A stretch of 46,466 bases of DNA from Prolixibacteraceae bacterium (GTDB lineage Bacteria; Bacteroidota; Bacteroidia; Bacteroidales; Prolixibacteraceae), in assembly GCA_028683385.1 (NCBI GenBank), contig JAQUIJ010000010.1, positions 1 through 46,466 of the forward strand, written 5' to 3'. Below, piece by piece: positions 32,398-42,110 of this stretch (its first letter is position 1; every line of letters starts with the position of its first letter). A program made the position numbers and the translations under genes. The notes beneath the pieces were generated by a model, which saw nothing but the letters and a program-made list of their open reading frames with translations, ran no database searches and was not told where the DNA came from.

Positions 32398-33921
32398 ATG
32401 AAACAATCATTGATTTTACTTTTCTGTATGTTGACAATCAGTTCATTTGCTCAGAAACCTATCGGCATGTTTCAATCGAGCAAAGATATTGGCTCGCCAA
32501 AACTGGCAGGTTCTGCTTCTTATGACGAAAGTTCCCAAACCTATACAATTAGCGGTTCCGGATACAACATCTGGTTCGAACGAGATGAATTTAATTACTT
32601 GTACAATAAAATTAAAGGTGATTTTATCCTGACAGCCAACTTTGCATTTGTAGGTGCCGGGACTGATCCTCACCGCAAAATAGGTTGGATGGTGCGTGCT
32701 TCCGAAGATGCAAACGCAGTTCATTCCTCGGCTGTCTTGCATGGCGATGGCCTGACTGTTCTGCAATGGCGCGTTCTCCGTGGTGCGTTTATGCGCGATC
32801 CGGAAGATGAAATTTTCTCACCTAAACCAAATTACACCATTCTTCAGGTTGAGCGTTCAGGCAAAACAATTATTTTCAGAGCCGCTCATCCGGGCGAACC
32901 GTTGCAGGTTATCGGCAGTCAGGTAATGGAAGGACTTCCTGAAGAAGTATTGGCCGGTTTGTTTATCTGTTCACATAATCCAGACGTAGTTGAAACCGCC
33001 AAAATCTGGAATGTTCGAATTGATCAGCCTGTAGCTAATTCGTATAACCCGAATAAAGATGGATGGCTGGGTTGCCGAATGGAAACAATGAATGTATTCG
33101 ATGGCAAACGCATGGTAATTATGGAAAAAGATGGCCGTTTTGAAGCGCCAAACTGGATGCCTGATGGGAAGAAACTACTTTTCAACATGGATGGGAATAT
33201 CTATAAAATGCCAGTTGAAGGCGGCAAACCGGAAAAACTGAATATGGGAAATATCAATCGTAGCAACAATGACCATGTCATTTCGTTCGACGGAAAGATG
33301 CTTGGAATCAGCAGTCACCGCGAAGGCTTGAATGGCGGCGGTTCAACCGTTTATGTTTTGCCAATTGAAGGCGGAATGCCACAACTGATTACAGAAGATA
33401 CCCCATCGTATTTGCATGGCTGGGCTCCAAACAACAAGGAAGTGGTTTATGTGGCGCAACGCAACGGAAGTTCCATTTACAACATTTACAAAAACTCAAT
33501 CAAAGGCGGAAATGAAGTGGCTTTAACCGACAATAAAAAAGGTGAACACGTTGACGGTTGTGAATATTCTCCCGATGGCAAGTACATTTATTACAATGGA
33601 AGTCAGTCGGGGACTATGCAATTGTGGCGAATGAAACCAGATGGAACTGAAAAAGAACAACTCACTTTCGACCAATACAATAACTGGTTTCCACACATTT
33701 CTCCTGACGGCAAATGGATCGCATTTATCACCTTTGAAGCAGATATTGAATTTAATTCTCACCCATCATACAAAAGGGTTATGCTGCGATTGATGCCCGT
33801 TTCGGGAGGCGCGCCTAAAGTAATTGCTTACCTTTACGGCGGACAAGGTACCATCAATGTACCTTCCTGGTCGCCCGACAGCAAACACATAGCTTTTGTG
33901 AGCAACTCAGGGAAAAAGTAA
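32398..33921 (+). CDS. Exported TolB-like beta-propeller protein
   Basis: A 507-residue secreted protein: signal peptide about 1-18 (LILLFCMLTISSFA), an N-terminal jelly-roll-like domain (about 20-210, with IWFERDEFNYLYNKIKGDF and VGWMVRAS-type segments as in DUF1349), then a TolB/WD40-like propeller with repeated blades (FEAPNWMPDGKKLLF, HGWAPNNKEVVYV, DGCEYSPDGKYIYYNG, FPHISPDGKWIAF, VPSWSPDSKHIAF). Blades of this type often bind proteins or polysaccharides. It precedes the GH2 gene by 29 bp, so the two are probably cotranscribed and work on the same glycan, although no specific ligand can be named. Confidence 0.82.
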   Translation: MKQSLILLFCMLTISSFAQKPIGMFQSSKDIGSPKLAGSASYDESSQTYTISGSGYNIWFERDEFNYLYNKIKGDFILTANFAFVGAGTDPHRKIGWMVRASEDANAVHSSAVLHGDGLTVLQWRVLRGAFMRDPEDEIFSPKPNYTILQVERSGKTIIFRAAHPGEPLQVIGSQVMEGLPEEVLAGLFICSHNPDVVETAKIWNVRIDQPVANSYNPNKDGWLGCRMETMNVFDGKRMVIMEKDGRFEAPNWMPDGKKLLFNMDGNIYKMPVEGGKPEKLNMGNINRSNNDHVISFDGKMLGISSHREGLNGGGSTVYVLPIEGGMPQLITEDTPSYLHGWAPNNKEVVYVAQRNGSSIYNIYKNSIKGGNEVALTDNKKGEHVDGCEYSPDGKYIYYNGSQSGTMQLWRMKPDGTEKEQLTFDQYNNWFPHISPDGKWIAFITFEADIEFNSHPSYKRVMLRLMPVSGGAPKVIAYLYGGQGTINVPSWSPDSKHIAFVSNSGKK

Positions 33922-33950
33922 GTAATCGTAGTTTTTTAATACTTTATTTT

Positions 33951-36728
33951 ATGAAATTTATTGTCTCGTTATCCTTTCTGCTTTTTGCAGTTATGCAATT
34001 TTCGAATGCCCAGAATAAAAGCGTTAAGCAGGAAAAACTGGTCAAATTTGAGTTGCAATCGTCTGAATTAATCGATGACTCTGGTGATCAGTTATCTTCA
34101 GCTGATTATCATTCCAATGTGTACTGGTTCCCGGTAAACGTTCCGTCCACTGTATTGACCGGGCTTGTGGCTAACCGCGTTTATCCAGATCCTTATTCAG
34201 GAATGAACAACATGCTGATTCCCGATGCTTCGGACGAATTTAATAAGAAGTACAACCTCGAGCAGTTCAGTCACATACCGAATGTGGGTAATCCATGGAA
34301 AAAGCCTTATTGGTACCGGACAACATTTACAGTTCCGGCATCCGATCAGGGACACCATTTTCAGCTGATCTTCAAAGGAATTAATTACAGGGCTGCTGTA
34401 TGGGTAAATGGGAAACAAATCGCCGACTCGACACAAATGGCCGGTATGTTTGCCGAATACAGTTTCGATATTAGTAAACTCGTTCAGGCCGGAAAAGAAA
34501 ACGGACTCGCAGTTAAAATTTATCCGCTTGATGTACCTGGATTACCTGACACTGAACAATTAAAAGCTTTAGGCGACTTTTTCCTGAATGGCGGCCCCAC
34601 GGGCGATATCGGGAAAAATGTAACGATGCTTTGTTCGGTTGGCTGGGATTGGATGCCTCCGGTACGAGACAGAAACATTGGCATTTGGCAGCCAGTTATT
34701 CTGCGCACTTCAGGCGATGTAACCCTGAAACAACCACAACTGATTACCGAATTGCCTAATCTTCCTGATACATCTGTGGCCAAATTATCCTTAAAACTAG
34801 CATTGGCAAACCACGGAAGCGGATCATCAAAGGGAACTTTAAAAGTCGATATTCGTCCTGAAAACTTTACCGGACCAGCAGTTCAATTCACCAAAGATTT
34901 AACCATCGCAGCTGGAACAAGTGCCGATGTTGATCTGAATGCCACGAATACAGCCCAACTCAATATTAAGCAACCACATTTATGGTGGCCAGTCGGATAT
35001 GGAAAAGCCAATCTGTACCGAATTCAGCTTAAGTACGAAACGAATGGTGTACTTTCTGATGACACCACATTTGTATTTGGAATCCGCACAGTTAGCTCAA
35101 AAGCAGTAGAAGTACCTGGCAAAATGCTTCGTCGCGATTTCTATGTGAATGGCAATCGCGTTCAACTGGTTGGAGGTGCCTGGGTACCTGACATGATGCT
35201 GAACCGCGACTCTGTCAGGTACGATGAAGAACTTAAACTTTGCCGGAATGCCAACATCAACCTGGTGCGCATCTGGGGCGGTGGCATAACTCCTCCTGAC
35301 GTATTCTTCGACTTAGCCGATCGCAATGGATTAATGATTTGGTCAGATTTCTGGGTAACCGGCGACACGCACGGCGAATTTAAAGGATCGCTCGATAATC
35401 CAACTGAAGGTAACGTATTTGTCAACAATGTGGTAAGCACTATCAAACGCATCCGCAATCACCCTAGCCTTTTGGTTTGGACTGGTGGAAATGAAGGACA
35501 TATCCGCAAAGATTTGTACGACATCATGAGAGATAAAGTCATCACGCTCGATGGTACCCGACCTTTCATTCCAAGTTCATCAGGATATGCCAAACTTCCG
35601 GCCGGATGGAATGGTTCATGGCCCGACAATCTGGCTTCAGGAGTTTATAGTGGTGGCCCTTATACATGGCAAGATTCAAAACAATATTACCGTTTGGCTG
35701 ATGATGCCAAGGATTGGGTCTTTAAAGATGAAACCGGAATTCCATCGCAACCAACCTACAATAGCCTGAAAAAAATAATTCCAAACCTGGTATGGGATAA
35801 AGCACTCCCTTTCCCGTTGAATAACACCTGGGGATATCACGATGCGGCTACCGGAAACGGAAAGTACGACAAATACTACGAAACAATGGTTGAACGCTAT
35901 GGTGCGCCAACTTCGATGGAAGATTTTTCGACTAAAATGCAGTTGATGAATGCTACCGGATATCAGGGAATTTTCGAATCAGCCGGACACAAGTTGAATG
36001 AAATCGGCGGAGTCATGCTTTGGAAAATTAATGCAGCATTCCCAAGCGTCATCTGGCAAATTTACGACTGGTATCTGGCACCCAACGCTGGCTACTATTT
36101 CGAGCAAAATGCGTGCGAACCGGTTCACGTTCAGCTAAATTCACTTGATAACAATGTTACAGTTATCAATAGAACTTATCGCGCGAATTCAAATTTAACC
36201 GTTCAGGCTGATGTTTTCGGAATTGATTCGAAACTGATCTACCATCAGGAAGAAAAAGTAAGTCTTTCAGCAACCGATGTCAAAGAACCATTCTCTTTAT
36301 CGAAAGTTTTGGCAGATGCTAAAGGGGTGAATTTTGTAGTCTTGAACCTGAAAGATGCCTCCGGAAAAGTCATTTCACACAATACCTACTGGCTAGAAGC
36401 TGACAACAATTACAAGGCATTAAACACCATGCCAAAAACGCAGCTACAGGCAACCGTTTTGAAATCGGAACAACTGAAAACAGAAACCAAATGGACTGTT
36501 AAATTCACCAACAACTCCAAACTGTTGGCATTCTTTGTAAATCCACAATTGATGAGCAACGGAGAAGAAGTTCTACCGGCATTTTGGTCAGCCAATTATT
36601 TCTCATTGGCTCCAGGCGAATCAATTACATTAACAGTAAGCGCTTCAAGCAATAAGCTTAAAAACACTAGTTTGGAAATTTTAACTGAAGGCTGGAACAT
36701 TGAAAAACAAACTGTTCGGGTGCCGTAA
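33951..36728 (+). CDS. GH2 glycoside hydrolase, exo-beta-glucosaminidase/mannosidase-like
   Basis: A 925-residue exported enzyme with a signal peptide (about 1-20) and the GH2 layout: N-terminal sugar-binding domain (about 50-230, YWYRTTF, KGINYRAAVWVNGK), immunoglobulin-like domain, then the TIM barrel. The acid/base Glu is likely Glu515 in WTGGNEGH, and the nucleophile Glu594 in FKDETGIPSQPT, matching the FNTET-type motif of exo-beta-D-glucosaminidases. RIWGGGITPPDVFFDLADRNG is another conserved barrel stretch. Substrate (chitosan-type glucosamine, mannose or other beta linkage) is not settled. A long terminator hairpin follows. It lies 29 bp after the TolB-like gene. Confidence 0.88.
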   Translation: MKFIVSLSFLLFAVMQFSNAQNKSVKQEKLVKFELQSSELIDDSGDQLSSADYHSNVYWFPVNVPSTVLTGLVANRVYPDPYSGMNNMLIPDASDEFNKKYNLEQFSHIPNVGNPWKKPYWYRTTFTVPASDQGHHFQLIFKGINYRAAVWVNGKQIADSTQMAGMFAEYSFDISKLVQAGKENGLAVKIYPLDVPGLPDTEQLKALGDFFLNGGPTGDIGKNVTMLCSVGWDWMPPVRDRNIGIWQPVILRTSGDVTLKQPQLITELPNLPDTSVAKLSLKLALANHGSGSSKGTLKVDIRPENFTGPAVQFTKDLTIAAGTSADVDLNATNTAQLNIKQPHLWWPVGYGKANLYRIQLKYETNGVLSDDTTFVFGIRTVSSKAVEVPGKMLRRDFYVNGNRVQLVGGAWVPDMMLNRDSVRYDEELKLCRNANINLVRIWGGGITPPDVFFDLADRNGLMIWSDFWVTGDTHGEFKGSLDNPTEGNVFVNNVVSTIKRIRNHPSLLVWTGGNEGHIRKDLYDIMRDKVITLDGTRPFIPSSSGYAKLPAGWNGSWPDNLASGVYSGGPYTWQDSKQYYRLADDAKDWVFKDETGIPSQPTYNSLKKIIPNLVWDKALPFPLNNTWGYHDAATGNGKYDKYYETMVERYGAPTSMEDFSTKMQLMNATGYQGIFESAGHKLNEIGGVMLWKINAAFPSVIWQIYDWYLAPNAGYYFEQNACEPVHVQLNSLDNNVTVINRTYRANSNLTVQADVFGIDSKLIYHQEEKVSLSATDVKEPFSLSKVLADAKGVNFVVLNLKDASGKVISHNTYWLEADNNYKALNTMPKTQLQATVLKSEQLKTETKWTVKFTNNSKLLAFFVNPQLMSNGEEVLPAFWSANYFSLAPGESITLTVSASSNKLKNTSLEILTEGWNIEKQTVRVP

Positions 36729-36755
36729 TGCAACGATCATAAAAATCATTAGACG

Positions 36756-36801
36756 TTGGTCATTAGAAAAACATTCTTTTCTAATGACCAATCTCTTTTT
36801 T
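36756..36801 (+). terminator. Rho-independent terminator of the GH2 operon
   Basis: TTGGTCATTAGAAAA (36756-36770) pairs perfectly over 15 bp with 36777-36791, 6-nt loop, followed by TCTCTTTTTT. Confidence 0.88.
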
Positions 36802-36871
36802 CGAAAATGGGTTTGCTGAATTTTAAGGATTAATAATCAAATATTATTATCCAATTTCAGCGAACCCTTTT

Positions 36872-36879
36872 TATATTTG
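36872..36879 (+). promoter_or_regulatory. -7 promoter element (TATATTTG) of the DUF748 gene
   Basis: Exact TAnnTTTG match 17 bp before the ATG at 36897. A -33 TTG is not clear. Confidence 0.6.
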
Positions 36880-36896
36880 CATCAAACATAACAGCC

Positions 36897-39083
36897 ATGG
36901 CACGAGTAAAAAAAAGATACTTTGTTCTGGGAATTTTTGCTTTTCTGATCGTTACCATTTTATTCTTCCTTTCAAGTATTACCAAAAGTTATCTGGTAAA
37001 AAACAGCGAAAAACTGATTGGCCGAAAGCTGATTATTGGCGAAATGCATTTCAACTACGCCAAAGTAGCTGTTCTGGTAAAAGATCTGGTTTTATTCGAA
37101 GCCAATAAAACGGACAGTTTTGCATCCTTTAGCGAATTTTACATCAATCTCAATCCATGGACTTTGCCATTTAGGGAATATTCAGTTTCCGAAATCCGAC
37201 TGGTTAATCCCCGAATGCAGGTCATTCAGGATGGTGAAAAATTCAATTTTGACAGCCTGAAGCCAAAACCCGACAGTATCCAGGTAAAAGATACGACCAA
37301 AAATGAGGCATTGAAATTTACCATTGAAAATATTCAGTTAGTCAATGGGAAAGTCATTTACAACGACCTTCAGAAGAAAAATGTGGTAGAAATGAAAAAC
37401 CTAAACCTGAACCTTCCTTTAATTTCATGGAACAACGAACAGTCAAACGTTGGGGTCGATTTCGTCATGGGAGAAAAAGGGAAGGTCAACATTCAGGCAA
37501 CAGTTGACAACATCAAGAAAAAATATCAGATCGATCTAAGCACACAAGATGTTCAAATTCAGCCTATAACCAGCTATCTGACAGATTATTTTGATGTTAA
37601 ATCACTGAATGGATTGCTCACATCAAACCTGAAAATTGTGGGCGACATGAATGAGGTAATCAATATTTCAGTTACAGGAAATAGTTCGGTTACCGCATTA
37701 TCAGTCTTGGATGGGCAATCGGAAGAAATCATTTCATCCTCCAAAGTTACGGCAAGTCTCAAAGACATTAACCTGAAAACATTTCACTTCGGATTTGGAA
37801 AAATTGAAGCCAATGAACCCCATTTACTGGTCGTTCGCGAAAAGAAAATGATGAATCTGGAACGATTTCTACTACCCTATTTCAGGAACGATTCCATCAG
37901 CAAGACTGCAACAATAACAACAACCGCAGAATCAACTCCAGTAACTTACAGCATCGATACCATAAAAGTTAGCAACGGATTAGTTTCCATATCCGACAAA
38001 ACGCTGAACAGACCTTTCTCTTACGAACTGAATGACTTAAATATGACCATGTTGGGACTTACTGAAAGTGCCGACCGGATACCGGTTGAATTCAGTACCA
38101 AACTGAACAATAGAGGTGAGCTTTCAGGAAAAACAGTTTGGAGCATGGTTGATATGATGAAACTGGAAATGGATGCGAAAATACAACGAATGGATTTGAT
38201 GAGCTTTTCGCCTTACACCGAATATTACGTTGCTTCGCCAGTTAAACAAGGATGGTTCAACTATGAACTTGGGTTGAAAATGTCGTCAACAAACCTTGTA
38301 AATACGAATAAGGTTAAAGTTGATGAACTTGAATTTGGTAAAAAAACAAAAGATACCACTGCTTTGAAAGTCCCGGTGCGACTGGGTTTGTATTTGATGA
38401 AAGATGCCAACGACGAAATTAAAATCGACTTGCCCGTTTCCGGAAATCCGTCAGAACCAAAATTCAAATTGGGCAGACTTATCTGGAAAACCTTTGCCAA
38501 CCTGATGGTTAAAACAGCGCTTTCGCCTTTTAAGGCATTGGGTGGGTTAGCCGGAACAAATCCGGAATCGCTGGACAAACTACCTTATACTTTTGCTCAA
38601 GATTCGCTCGACAAGGCACAACGAGATGAATTATCGCAACTGGCTGGTATTTTGAAGAAGAAACCAAATTTGATTTTGACACTGACTCAAACTACTGATC
38701 CGGAGAAAGAAAAAAGCGAGATTGCCGTTCAGCTAACTAAAAGCGAATATTTGGCTACACAAGCCACCGATACTGTTGCACCAAAACTTAAAGCCGGCGA
38801 AATCAAAAATGACGATGCAAATTTACTGGCATTTATCCGGAAAACTGTTCCGGCAGTTGACTCACTCGGAATTGAAAAAGCTTGTGGAAAAATAATAGAT
38901 GCCGGGCGTATTGAGAGTCGGTTTCAGGCTTTACTTGCCGAAAGAAATAGGCTGGTAAACGACTTTTTGACTGTAAATCAAGGCATACCCACTGAATCTA
39001 TTCAGGTTTCAACTGCCGATTTAAAAAACCTTGCGCAGGAATTAAAGGTTCCACAATTTAAGATTGAGGTTTCGATTAAATAA
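36897..39083 (+). CDS. DUF748/AsmA-like envelope protein
   Basis: A 728-residue protein with one N-terminal membrane helix (about 8-29) and a long beta-rich periplasmic region. The SEKLIGRKLIIGEMHFNYAKVAVLVKDL pattern near 37-64 and repeats such as DSFASFSEFYINLNPW are typical of DUF748/AsmA-like proteins, which form extended beta grooves that may carry lipids between membranes. A Lys/Glu-rich region of about 120 residues ends the protein (AQRDELSQLAGILKKKPN onward), resembling the DUF748 C terminus. It has its own -7 element, a terminator in front, and a repeat-type hairpin after the stop. Confidence 0.82.
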   Translation: MARVKKRYFVLGIFAFLIVTILFFLSSITKSYLVKNSEKLIGRKLIIGEMHFNYAKVAVLVKDLVLFEANKTDSFASFSEFYINLNPWTLPFREYSVSEIRLVNPRMQVIQDGEKFNFDSLKPKPDSIQVKDTTKNEALKFTIENIQLVNGKVIYNDLQKKNVVEMKNLNLNLPLISWNNEQSNVGVDFVMGEKGKVNIQATVDNIKKKYQIDLSTQDVQIQPITSYLTDYFDVKSLNGLLTSNLKIVGDMNEVINISVTGNSSVTALSVLDGQSEEIISSSKVTASLKDINLKTFHFGFGKIEANEPHLLVVREKKMMNLERFLLPYFRNDSISKTATITTTAESTPVTYSIDTIKVSNGLVSISDKTLNRPFSYELNDLNMTMLGLTESADRIPVEFSTKLNNRGELSGKTVWSMVDMMKLEMDAKIQRMDLMSFSPYTEYYVASPVKQGWFNYELGLKMSSTNLVNTNKVKVDELEFGKKTKDTTALKVPVRLGLYLMKDANDEIKIDLPVSGNPSEPKFKLGRLIWKTFANLMVKTALSPFKALGGLAGTNPESLDKLPYTFAQDSLDKAQRDELSQLAGILKKKPNLILTLTQTTDPEKEKSEIAVQLTKSEYLATQATDTVAPKLKAGEIKNDDANLLAFIRKTVPAVDSLGIEKACGKIIDAGRIESRFQALLAERNRLVNDFLTVNQGIPTESIQVSTADLKNLAQELKVPQFKIEVSIK

Positions 39084-39101
39084 TAAAAACAAAATGAATA
39101 G

Positions 39102-39183
39102 TGTCACCCTGAACTTGTTTCAGGGTCTGTCAAGCGACCTCAGATTGTTAGCAAAGGATGCTGAAACAAGTTCAGCATGACAC
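39102..39183. repeat. Paired hairpin repeats, opposite orientation
   Basis: An inverted unit at 39103-39127 (arms ACCCTGAA/TTCAGGGT) faces an intact unit at 39157-39181 (arms ATGCTGAA/TTCAGCAT). Each can fold alone and the two can pair into one longer stem-loop. It follows the DUF748 gene. Confidence 0.8.
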
Positions 39184-39263
39184 TTCGGACAAGATTGTAT
39201 CTTAAATCTAAAGTTTATCAACCGACTAGCGGATTGAACTTTCCCGTTTCCCGATGTTTCTAC

Positions 39264-39271
39264 TATCTTTG
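39264..39271 (+). promoter_or_regulatory. -7 promoter element (TATCTTTG)
   Basis: Exact TAnnTTTG match 20 bp before the ABC-F start at 39292. Confidence 0.6.
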
Positions 39272-39291
39272 CACCCTCAATTTTAAGATTT

Positions 39292-41235
39292 ATGATTTCG
39301 GTTGATCAATTGGTTGTTAGTTTTGGTGGGTTCGAACTTTTCAAAGGAATTACATTACTGGTTAGTCCCAAAGACCGCATTGGATTAGTAGGGAAAAATG
39401 GTGCAGGAAAATCCACCCTACTCAAAATTCTGGCCGGACACCAGCAACCCAACGAAGGTGTTGTTTCTGTTCCATCTGATGTTCGTTTAGGTTATTTGCC
39501 CCAGCACATGGAGGTTTTCGATGGCCGAACTGTTTTCGAAGAAGCAGTTACCTCATTCGAAGAAATTCTGGATTTGGAACGCCGCATCGAAGATCTTAAC
39601 CACCAGATTTCAACGCGAACAGACTACGAATCAGACGAATATCACCGTTTATTGGATCATGTGACCGAATTCAACGAACGTTTTCATATGTTGGGCGGCA
39701 ACAATTTTGAGGCTGAGGTTGAGCGAACATTAATTGGCCTAGGATTTAAGCGAACTGATTTTACCCGGCAAACTTCAGAATTCAGCGGCGGATGGCGCAT
39801 GCGTATTGAGCTGGCCAAAATCTTGTTGAAACGTCCGGATGTATTTTTGCTCGATGAGCCTACCAACCACCTTGATATTGAATCGATTCAATGGCTCGAA
39901 GATTTCCTGAGAACATACAACGGAGCAGTGGTGCTAGTTTCGCACGACAGGGCTTTTCTGGATGCTATTACCAACCGAACGGTTGAAATTACCCTCGGAC
40001 GTATATATGATTTCAAATCCAATTACTCTAAATATTTGATTCTTCGCAAAGAGCTGAAAGAAACCCAAATGGCAGCCTATATCAATCAGCAGAAAATGAT
40101 TGCTGACACCGAAGAATTTATTGCCCGCTTCCGTTATCAGGCTACCAAAGCGGTTCAGGTACAATCGCGCATCAAAGCATTAGATCGGCTCGAACGACTC
40201 GAAGTTGACGAGGAAGACAATTCAGCCTTGCGCATTAAATTTCCGCCCGCATTGCGCTCCGGAACGGTAGTTGCCGAAATCAGGGAACTGACCAAAAATT
40301 ACGGAAAGCTCAATGTTTTGAAAGAAATTGACCTGACCATTGAACGTGGTGAAAAAGTGGCTTTTGTGGGCAAAAATGGTGAAGGGAAAACCACTCTGGC
40401 ACGAATCATCATGAGCGAATTGGAATATGAAGGTGAAATGAAATTGGGGCACAATGTAAAAATTGGGTATTACGCACAAAATCAAGCCAATTTACTCGAT
40501 CCTGAATTAACCGTTTTTGATACGATCGACCGCATTGCTGTGGGCGAGATCAGAACTAAAATCCGTAATATTTTAGGAGGATTTATGTTTTCGGGCGAAG
40601 ATGCTGATAAAAAAGTCAAGGTGCTCTCCGGTGGAGAACGCTCGCGACTTGCTATGGTAAAACTGATGCTCGAACCTGTAAATTTGCTGGTACTCGATGA
40701 GCCTACCAATCACCTCGACATGCGTTCTAAAGAGATACTGAAACAGGCTCTGATTGATTATGACGGAACAATCATCGTTGTATCGCACGACCGCGAATTC
40801 CTGGATGGACTTGTGAATTGCGTGTACGAATTCAAGGATAAAAAGGTAAAACAACATCTGGGTGGCATTTACGAATTCCTTCGGCGCAAGAAAATCGATT
40901 CGATGAAGGAATTGGAGAAAAAGGACTTACCTTTGAATCAGGAAGTTAAAATACAAAAAACTGAGGAAGCCGAGAAAGTAAGCTTTGATGAACGCAAGGA
41001 AATCAATAAAAACATCAATAAGCTTGAAAAAAGCATCGAAAAGAACGAATTGGAAATTTCCGGTCTCGAACAAAAGATAGCCGAAATGGATAAAACTCTG
41101 GCCGAAACCAATGGATCTGATCCTGAAATTTTCAAAAAATACGATCGATTGAAAAAAGAGCTAGAGAATAAAATGTACGAATGGGAAATTTTGCACGAGC
41201 AACTTGACGAACTTAGTGCAAAGAAAACATGGTAA
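39292..41235 (+). CDS. ABC-F ATPase, Uup-like
   Basis: A 647-residue cytoplasmic ABC-F protein with no membrane segments. NBD1: Walker A GKNGAGKST near 37-45, signature SGGWRMRIELAK near 165, Walker B and Glu DVFLLDEPTNHLD near 183-195. A basic linker (about 240-330) separates it from NBD2, with Walker A GKNGEGKTT near 359-367, signature LSGGERSR near 449 and LLVLDEPTNHLD. The last 100 residues are a charged coiled coil (KSIEKNELEISGLEQKIAEMDK), as in Uup. ABC-F proteins act on the ribosome in translation control or antibiotic protection. Both sites look intact. Confidence 0.92.
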   Translation: MISVDQLVVSFGGFELFKGITLLVSPKDRIGLVGKNGAGKSTLLKILAGHQQPNEGVVSVPSDVRLGYLPQHMEVFDGRTVFEEAVTSFEEILDLERRIEDLNHQISTRTDYESDEYHRLLDHVTEFNERFHMLGGNNFEAEVERTLIGLGFKRTDFTRQTSEFSGGWRMRIELAKILLKRPDVFLLDEPTNHLDIESIQWLEDFLRTYNGAVVLVSHDRAFLDAITNRTVEITLGRIYDFKSNYSKYLILRKELKETQMAAYINQQKMIADTEEFIARFRYQATKAVQVQSRIKALDRLERLEVDEEDNSALRIKFPPALRSGTVVAEIRELTKNYGKLNVLKEIDLTIERGEKVAFVGKNGEGKTTLARIIMSELEYEGEMKLGHNVKIGYYAQNQANLLDPELTVFDTIDRIAVGEIRTKIRNILGGFMFSGEDADKKVKVLSGGERSRLAMVKLMLEPVNLLVLDEPTNHLDMRSKEILKQALIDYDGTIIVVSHDREFLDGLVNCVYEFKDKKVKQHLGGIYEFLRRKKIDSMKELEKKDLPLNQEVKIQKTEEAEKVSFDERKEINKNINKLEKSIEKNELEISGLEQKIAEMDKTLAETNGSDPEIFKKYDRLKKELENKMYEWEILHEQLDELSAKKTW

Positions 41236-41334
41236 AAGAGTTGCGAATTGCGGGATATGTTTCGGAAAATAACCCGCAACCTGGAACGTGCAACACGAAT
41301 CATTAAATGATAATTCATCAATAATAAATAACAA

Positions 41335-42099
41335 ATGTTCAAACGAGAAGATAAACCTGCCGACGATCTGGTATTTGGAATACGTGCCGTTATCGAAGCC
41401 ATTCAGGCCGGAAAAGAAATAGATAAAGTACTGATCAAAAAAGGATTGGTTGGCGATTTATTCAAAGAACTGTTCGACCTGATCCGCATTCGTCAGATTG
41501 CTTTTCAGTACGTTCCGATTGAAAAAATAAACCGGATTTCGCGTAAAAATCATCAGGGAGTACTTGCTTTTGTGTCGCCTGTGGCTTTACAGCGAATCGA
41601 AGATATTATCCCAGCCATTTACGAAGCCGGTGAAACTCCATTTGTGTTGGTTCTCGATCAGGTAACCGATGTGCGTAACTTTGGTGCGATTGTGCGTTCG
41701 GCTGAATGTGCCGGAGTGAATGCCATTGTTATTCCTGATAAAGGTTCGGCCCGAATCAATGCCGACGCAGTAAAGACTTCGGCCGGAGCGCTGCATCTGG
41801 TTCCGGTTTGCCGCACACGAAGCCTGAAGGAAACCGTTTCGTTCCTGAAAGAATCAGGACTAAAACTGGTAGCTGCGACGGAAAAAGCGACAGCAATTTA
41901 TACCAATGTGAGCCTCACCGGACCAATCGCATTCATCATGGGTTCCGAAGATACTGGTATTGATCAGCGCCTGCTAGCACTGGCCGACGAACAAGTTAAA
42001 ATCCCGATATTGGGTAAAATCGAATCGCTCAACGTTTCGGTTGCGTCCGGATTACTCATTTACGAAGTAATCAGACAGAGAGGGTTGGCTACGGAATAA
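41335..42099 (+). CDS. rlmB: RlmB-type 23S rRNA 2'-O-ribose methyltransferase
   Basis: A 254-residue SpoU-family (SPOUT) methyltransferase. The N-terminal substrate-binding domain starts DLVFGIRAVIEAIQAGKEIDKVLI (about 9-32). The knot motifs are NFGAIVRSAECAGVNAIVIP near 113-132, FIMGSEDTGID near 200-210, and IPILGKIESLNVSVASGLLIYEVIRQR near 222-248. It should 2'-O-methylate G2251 of 23S rRNA, though related tRNA targets cannot be excluded. It lies 99 bp after the ABC-F gene and is followed by hairpin repeats. Confidence 0.9.
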   Translation: MFKREDKPADDLVFGIRAVIEAIQAGKEIDKVLIKKGLVGDLFKELFDLIRIRQIAFQYVPIEKINRISRKNHQGVLAFVSPVALQRIEDIIPAIYEAGETPFVLVLDQVTDVRNFGAIVRSAECAGVNAIVIPDKGSARINADAVKTSAGALHLVPVCRTRSLKETVSFLKESGLKLVAATEKATAIYTNVSLTGPIAFIMGSEDTGIDQRLLALADEQVKIPILGKIESLNVSVASGLLIYEVIRQRGLATE

Positions 42100-42110
42100 T
42101 ACGAACTTAT

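Noticed and set aside
26774-36728. Polysaccharide utilisation locus
   Set aside because: GH78 and GH2 are present but there is no SusC/SusD pair or dedicated regulator, and unrelated housekeeping genes lie between.
40938-41402. 154-residue Ser-rich frame on the minus strand
   Set aside because: Antisense to the coiled-coil end of the ABC-F gene; Ser/Phe richness is the mirror of Lys/Glu codons.
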